Positions 60,258 through 64,000 of a stretch of DNA of 64,000 nucleotides are shown here, piece after piece. Below the pieces are notes generated by a model. That model had not been told where the DNA came from. It saw only the letters and a program-made list of their open reading frames with translations, and did not search any database. The translations under genes were made by a program, and so were the position numbers. This stretch comes from Tamarix chinensis. Lineage: Eukaryota; Streptophyta; Magnoliopsida; Caryophyllales; Tamaricaceae. Where the stretch lies: the NCBI GenBank assembly GCA_030549775.1, contig CM060174.1:55094444-55158443 (forward strand). The letters are read 5' to 3'. Positions within the stretch are counted from its first letter, which is position 1, and each line of letters starts with the position of its first letter.

Positions 60258-61560
60258 GTTTGATACCAACTGCTGAAAATTGTCAAGAGTAAATTGGTTA
60301 TTGAATGAAGCACATTGAGAGGAGTGGAATGTTTGATTTTATTTCATTGGTAGTTATAATACATCAGAAATGGTGCCCAGGACATCTTTGCTCCACATGC
60401 TATAATTTATGCTATTAACAAAACTGGCAAAAAAGAACCAACATCCTACTAAACAAAATGACCGACACACCTATGTGTTAACATAGACCATTTATGCTTT
60501 TTTACTTTCACTTAAATGTCCCTTACTACATACTATATAGGAGGACCACCCATAGTAGCTGCCCCTCCCTCACATAGATACCTTTGTCTTCAGTTGTCCT
60601 TGGAGTTAGTGATTGTCTAGGAGACAGAAACTGGCCAAAAAGCATGCTCTAAAACCTATGCTGTTCTGACTTGTGTATCTCTAGTTTCAGATTTGCCCCA
60701 TTATGAAGGAATTATTTAGAACCAGAATACTTTTGGGCTCATATATTGGGATGATCTTCTGATTATATTCTTCTCTCCTTGTTCCATTCTAACTATATCC
60801 AACATTTGATCTGCCAAAGGCACATGTGCAACTTAAGGATAAGTTGTGTAAGGTTCGTGCATAGCTCATACTCCTAACTTGAGTCATGCATGGAACATAC
60901 ACTTTGCATGGGTTGAGGGCAGCTTATGCTTGACATGTGCTGCGTCAGGTGCAGCACATGCTTGAATTGCACAATAGTTGTGTCAATTCAAGAAGCTTGT
61001 TAGTTTTGATATAAACAAAGAATGGTAAGATTGGAAAATTCATGCCAAAATATGACTCAAACATTATTTGGCTTTGTTTCAAATTACAATACCAATCCCA
61101 TTATGACAACCAAAAATTGTAAAACTTCCAATAATTTGGCGATTACTGCAGGCATTGGTTCTTATTGCATGGTTTCTTTTCTTCAAATATTATCCACTTC
61201 AGGCTTGTTTAGGCAACGGCTGCAAGATTGTTCCTTCCTTTAGGGTCTTTAGTTGTGCAATGATTGGATATCACCATTCTGAGAGATATTGAATTGCAAC
61301 TACTTCAGGATTCAGAACATGTCTTCAAAAGAGTAGCTGTTGTCTTTTCTCCATCCTGCAGTACCAAAGAAAGTAATATATACAAGTTAGTGAAGCAAAT
61401 AACCAACTATAATATACATGCTATCAATATGAACCATGCGAAGTATAAAACTAAGAATAGAACTCTTAGTTACTGCTTCACCAAAAAATATGATAATTCA
61501 AGAATACTATTATTTTGTTTTTTCACTAATAAAATCAAGAATTCCATTCTTGATTTTCCC
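60258..61560 (-). repeat. Probable copia LTR, minus orientation, in or after QPT intron 8
   Basis: GTTTGATACCAA (60258-60269) is the complement of TTGGTATCAAAC, a PBS-like word. TGCTGAAAATTG starts immediately after it at 60271, as an LTR end would on the minus strand. The right end may be near 61545, before TTTTCCCCC (complement of a purine tract). The interior between has no coding region. Two small ORFs (61022-61566) match nothing. The boundary evidence is modest. Confidence 0.4.
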
Positions 61561-61857
61561 CCTTGATGAACAACTTCGCTATTGATCAAGATTACTCATC
61601 CATAAATCACTACAGTAGAACTAGACCCTAGACCACTATTGGATCTAGATTACATTTGTTATTACCCTTGGTCTAACTAAGGTCCTTAATTGCTTATGAA
61701 AGACTCTTTATAAGCTTAGACCCTAGAAGTGAAAATAAAAGGCATGGATGAAAAGATAGAATGAATTGAAACTACCATGGGAAGATAGAGCCAACACAGT
61801 TGGATCTTGTCTATTAACATGATTGTGTTGTCTAACATGGGCCACCCGTGTTCTCTT

Positions 61858-62766
61858 CAGTGTTTGAAAAGGCCTAAGGCACACCTAGGTGCAAGGCGAA
61901 GGCGCTCGCCTAGGCGATGTGAGGCGCAAAAATTACTCAAAGCTAAAAAAATGATTAAATGACTAAGTTTTTAGGAAAAAAAAATACTATAACAAGAAAA
62001 TACTTAGAAAAATAACAACCTATGAGTTTAATACTAACAATACTAGCAGATGGTTGGGACTATGGACTACTTCATATTGCTGTGTCTAATTATTAGCTCT
62101 CTACGGTCTGTCTCTTTGTCTTACTCTATTTTTTTTTTATGAGTTTAATACTACCTATGTGTTTAAAAAATGAATTTTACTCTTTTTTTTATATTTCTCT
62201 AATGACCCTAACTCTACTCGTAGGCTTGTAGCTTATTTAATTGCAGAATGTGCATCTTTCCCAAAGCAACCATTGCTCGCCCCAATCAAAACTATAATAG
62301 ACTTACCCTTTTCCAAAAAAATGTCTACTCCTCTCCCCTAAGTCCCTAGCTCCCTGCATGATTTTTTTCTACCGAAAAGCATGTGCATGTCTACTCCCCT
62401 CTCCTAAGTTCCTAGCTTTCTGCATGATTTTTTTTTTCCTACTGAAAGGCATGTGCATGTCTACTCCTCTCTCTTAAGTCCTTGCTTGATATTTCCAAGA
62501 AAACTATTGCTCTCCCCAATTAAAACTATTAATAGGCTTCCTTTTTTCCAAAAAATGTCTACTCCTCTCCCTAAGTCCTTGGCTCCTTGTGTATTTTTTT
62601 TTGCTGAAAGGAAATTTTCTCAAAGGTGCGAGCATTTGTGGCTTAGGTGCGCCTCAGCCGCCTTACGTGTGCCTCACTCACATTGCCTCGCCTAGCACCA
62701 AAAAGGCCCCCACCCTCCATCGCCTTGCGCCTAAGGTGCGCCATAAGCGTGCTTTTTCAAACATTG
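61858..62766. mobile_element. Non-autonomous hAT element, 909 bp
   Basis: Terminal inverted repeats CAGTGTTTGAAAA (61858) and TTTTTCAAACATTG (ending 62766) are flanked by the perfect 8-bp target duplication GTTCTCTT (61850-61857 and 62767-62774), the hallmark of hAT elements. Subterminal GGCGC/GCGCC-rich sequence (61870-61930 and 62635-62755) forms further imperfect inverted repeats of AGGCGCAAGGCG type. It has no transposase. It sits inside the minus-strand copia remnant. Confidence 0.85.
62318..62600 (+). repeat. Tandem repeat inside the hAT element
   Basis: Three to four copies of a unit of about 70-100 bp beginning ATGTCTACTCCTCTC, then CTAAGTCC...GCTCC, a T-rich run and GAAAGGCATGTGC, starting near 62321, 62387, 62455 and 62554. 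Confidence 0.75.
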
Positions 62767-62779
62767 GTTCTCTTATGAT

Positions 62780-64000
62780 TTTTCCTTGGGCCTCCTATCT
62801 CGTGTAACCCTCAAAGACCACTTGATCCATCTATAGTCGATGCACATGGGCCTTGACTTCGAAAATTCTCCCTTTAAGTCTCATGTGCCTCCATCAGTGA
62901 TTAAGCCAAATGATCGTTGTGTCTTTAATCACCCAACAACGCCTTCCTTTGAGCAGAAGTCCCTCTAATGCTATACTTATCAAGCCTGAAGAGATTTTCA
63001 TTGGTTTTCCATCCTCTTAAGATTATGTTGCTCCATTTCAAGACTTCATTTATTTGACCATATTACATGTGAATAGCATAACCAAAGTATCCAACCTTCC
63101 TTATGAAATAAAATTAGAACCAAGTTTTGGAATACAATTCACCTCGCCTACCTTCTGAATGCTCCCATTATGTATCTTAGTCTTAATCTCTTCAATTTCG
63201 TCCTGTTTGACCTCCTACATGTTGGCTAAAGAAATTGATTTCTCTTCACAAGGTTTTAAGGATTTAAATCAATGCTCTTAGCAACATATGGGTTGAGAAC
63301 ATCTTGAGTCTAGAATCCATTCACCTTTTTTGGCATCTTGACCCACAACCAAGAGAATATCATCCTAATTCTCTCTATCCATTGTAGTTTTAGTTCAGCC
63401 TTTCTCCTTCAAGTCATATTTTGGACACTTTACCTTGATATTTCCAACCTTATCGTAATGAAAACACCTAATATTGAGTATGACCTTTTGCTTGCTCATT
63501 CTCCTATATCACTAAAATACAATTCGATCAGATTCACCAACTAAAGTTGATCCCCCTTAACTTGCTAACTTTTTTTACCTCAAGCAACACCATAATGGTC
63601 TTCGTTAAATAAATCATCTTCTTCCCAATAAAAAGACTCATCGTCATCACCAAATTATACTTTAGGGGAGAAGTCATCAATAAGGGAGTGTTATCATCAT
63701 TATTGAAGGACTTATTTAAATTCTGCAACTTGGTAATCAGGTTGAACTCATTTAGATGATCTTGCAAGTTTCGTTCTTTCAACATCATGATTAATTATAC
63801 TTATTTGGGAGAGAAGTTAACAAGAAGTGAGCTTTATGTCATTCATAAAATGACGCATCCAAAATTTTCAACTAGGATTATTAAACTTATGAAGATGATC
63901 TTGTAAGTTACTTTTTTTTTGGTATGTCGAGTGAAAAAAATTTGTCTTCAAGATGAACCTATTTGCTAGAGACTGTGACCCATAAGTCTTCACTAGATTT
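62780..64000 (-). mobile_element. Ty1/copia internal region remnant, runs off the window
   Basis: Minus strand in order: gag (63788-63534, RNLQDHLNEFNLITKLQNL), zinc knuckle near 63470-63410 (CFHYDKVGNIKVKCPKYD, with Tyr for the second Cys), protease (GEWILDSRCS near 63320, family W[IV]LDSGAS), GAG_PRE approach (IHNGSIQKVGEVNCIPKL, NFIS.GRLD near 63090) and GAG_PRE (about 62960-62830). Frames are interrupted by stops. Integrase, RT and RNase H are missing; the sequence goes over into the hAT insertion and non-coding DNA. Confidence 0.75.
63534..63788 (-). pseudogene. copia gag fragment
   Basis: 84 open codons: LKERNLQDHLNEFNLITKL matches the UBN2-type pattern LKM.EG.S...HL..FN.L...L, then NNDDNTPLLMTSPLKYNLV matches DED.A..LL.SLP.SY...V. 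The start Met is internal to the original gag; upstream sequence reaches the window end. Confidence 0.65.

Noticed and set aside
60223..60292. Alternative last exon of QPT beginning CCTGGTTGCGG after GCAG
   Set aside because: It would encode only about nine residues unlike the conserved tail and lies next to, or within, a copia-derived sequence. It is mentioned in the findings but not annotated as an exon.
1..64000. CRISPR arrays, bacterial operons, phage or defence systems
   Set aside because: All regular repeats are microsatellites, LTR minisatellites or subterminal repeats. The gene structure is eukaryotic with introns.
1..64000. tRNA genes
   Set aside because: tRNA-like words (TGGTATCAGAGC and complements) are retrotransposon primer binding sites only. 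No cloverleaf was seen.

Overview
This window is plant nuclear DNA: AT-rich, intron-containing and packed with nested transposable elements. It has one recognisable host gene. The QPT protein sequence and the element families (chromovirus Ty3/gypsy, SIRE-like Ty1/copia, CACTA, hAT, Cassandra) point to a flowering plant. The species cannot be named from the sequence. There is no operon structure, CRISPR array or bacterial feature.

Layout. 1-5177: 3' part of a decayed Tekay-like Ty3/gypsy element (zinc knuckle, protease, RT, RNase H, integrase, chromodomain-like tail, 3' LTR). About 5400-9390: a decayed SIRE-like Ty1/copia element on the minus strand with its LTR. 9400-10474: tail of another gypsy LTR. 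10860-11310: a LINE-type zf-RVT remnant. 11515-13810: a large inverted repeat built from two opposed copia LTR copies. 14190-15729: head of a gypsy LTR, split by a well-preserved 7.0-kb Ty3/gypsy element at 15735-22740 (both LTRs, TSD ACCAA, PBS, PPT, intact gag ORF, broken pol). About 23160-33320: a decayed CACTA element with TNP2, DUF4216, Ptta-like and C48-protease-like regions. 33676-34583: another gypsy LTR head. 34584-40970: a second, older relative of the 15.7-kb element. 40976-54304: a large-LTR gypsy element that lost nearly all of its internal region. It carries nested insertions: two Cassandra elements bearing 5S rRNA-derived sequence and a 4.77-kb solo LTR full of tandem repeats.

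The host gene lies at 56744-60014 on the plus strand. It encodes quinolinate phosphoribosyltransferase (QPT, nicotinate-nucleotide pyrophosphorylase), which joins quinolinate to PRPP in de novo NAD synthesis. Eight exons can be read, one followed by a GC-AG intron. The conserved C-terminal exon of about 33 codons is not visible in the remaining 4 kb. That space is occupied by a minus-strand copia LTR, a 909-bp non-autonomous hAT element with a perfect 8-bp TSD, and a copia gag/protease remnant.

No new defence-like or metabolic system was found. The more interesting signals are structural: pol frames running into the 3' LTR in two related elements, a hairpin motif at a nearly constant distance from three LTR ends, a palindromic motif repeated across unrelated LTR families, a 5S-bearing solo LTR with its paralogous empty site, and the TE-invaded end of QPT.
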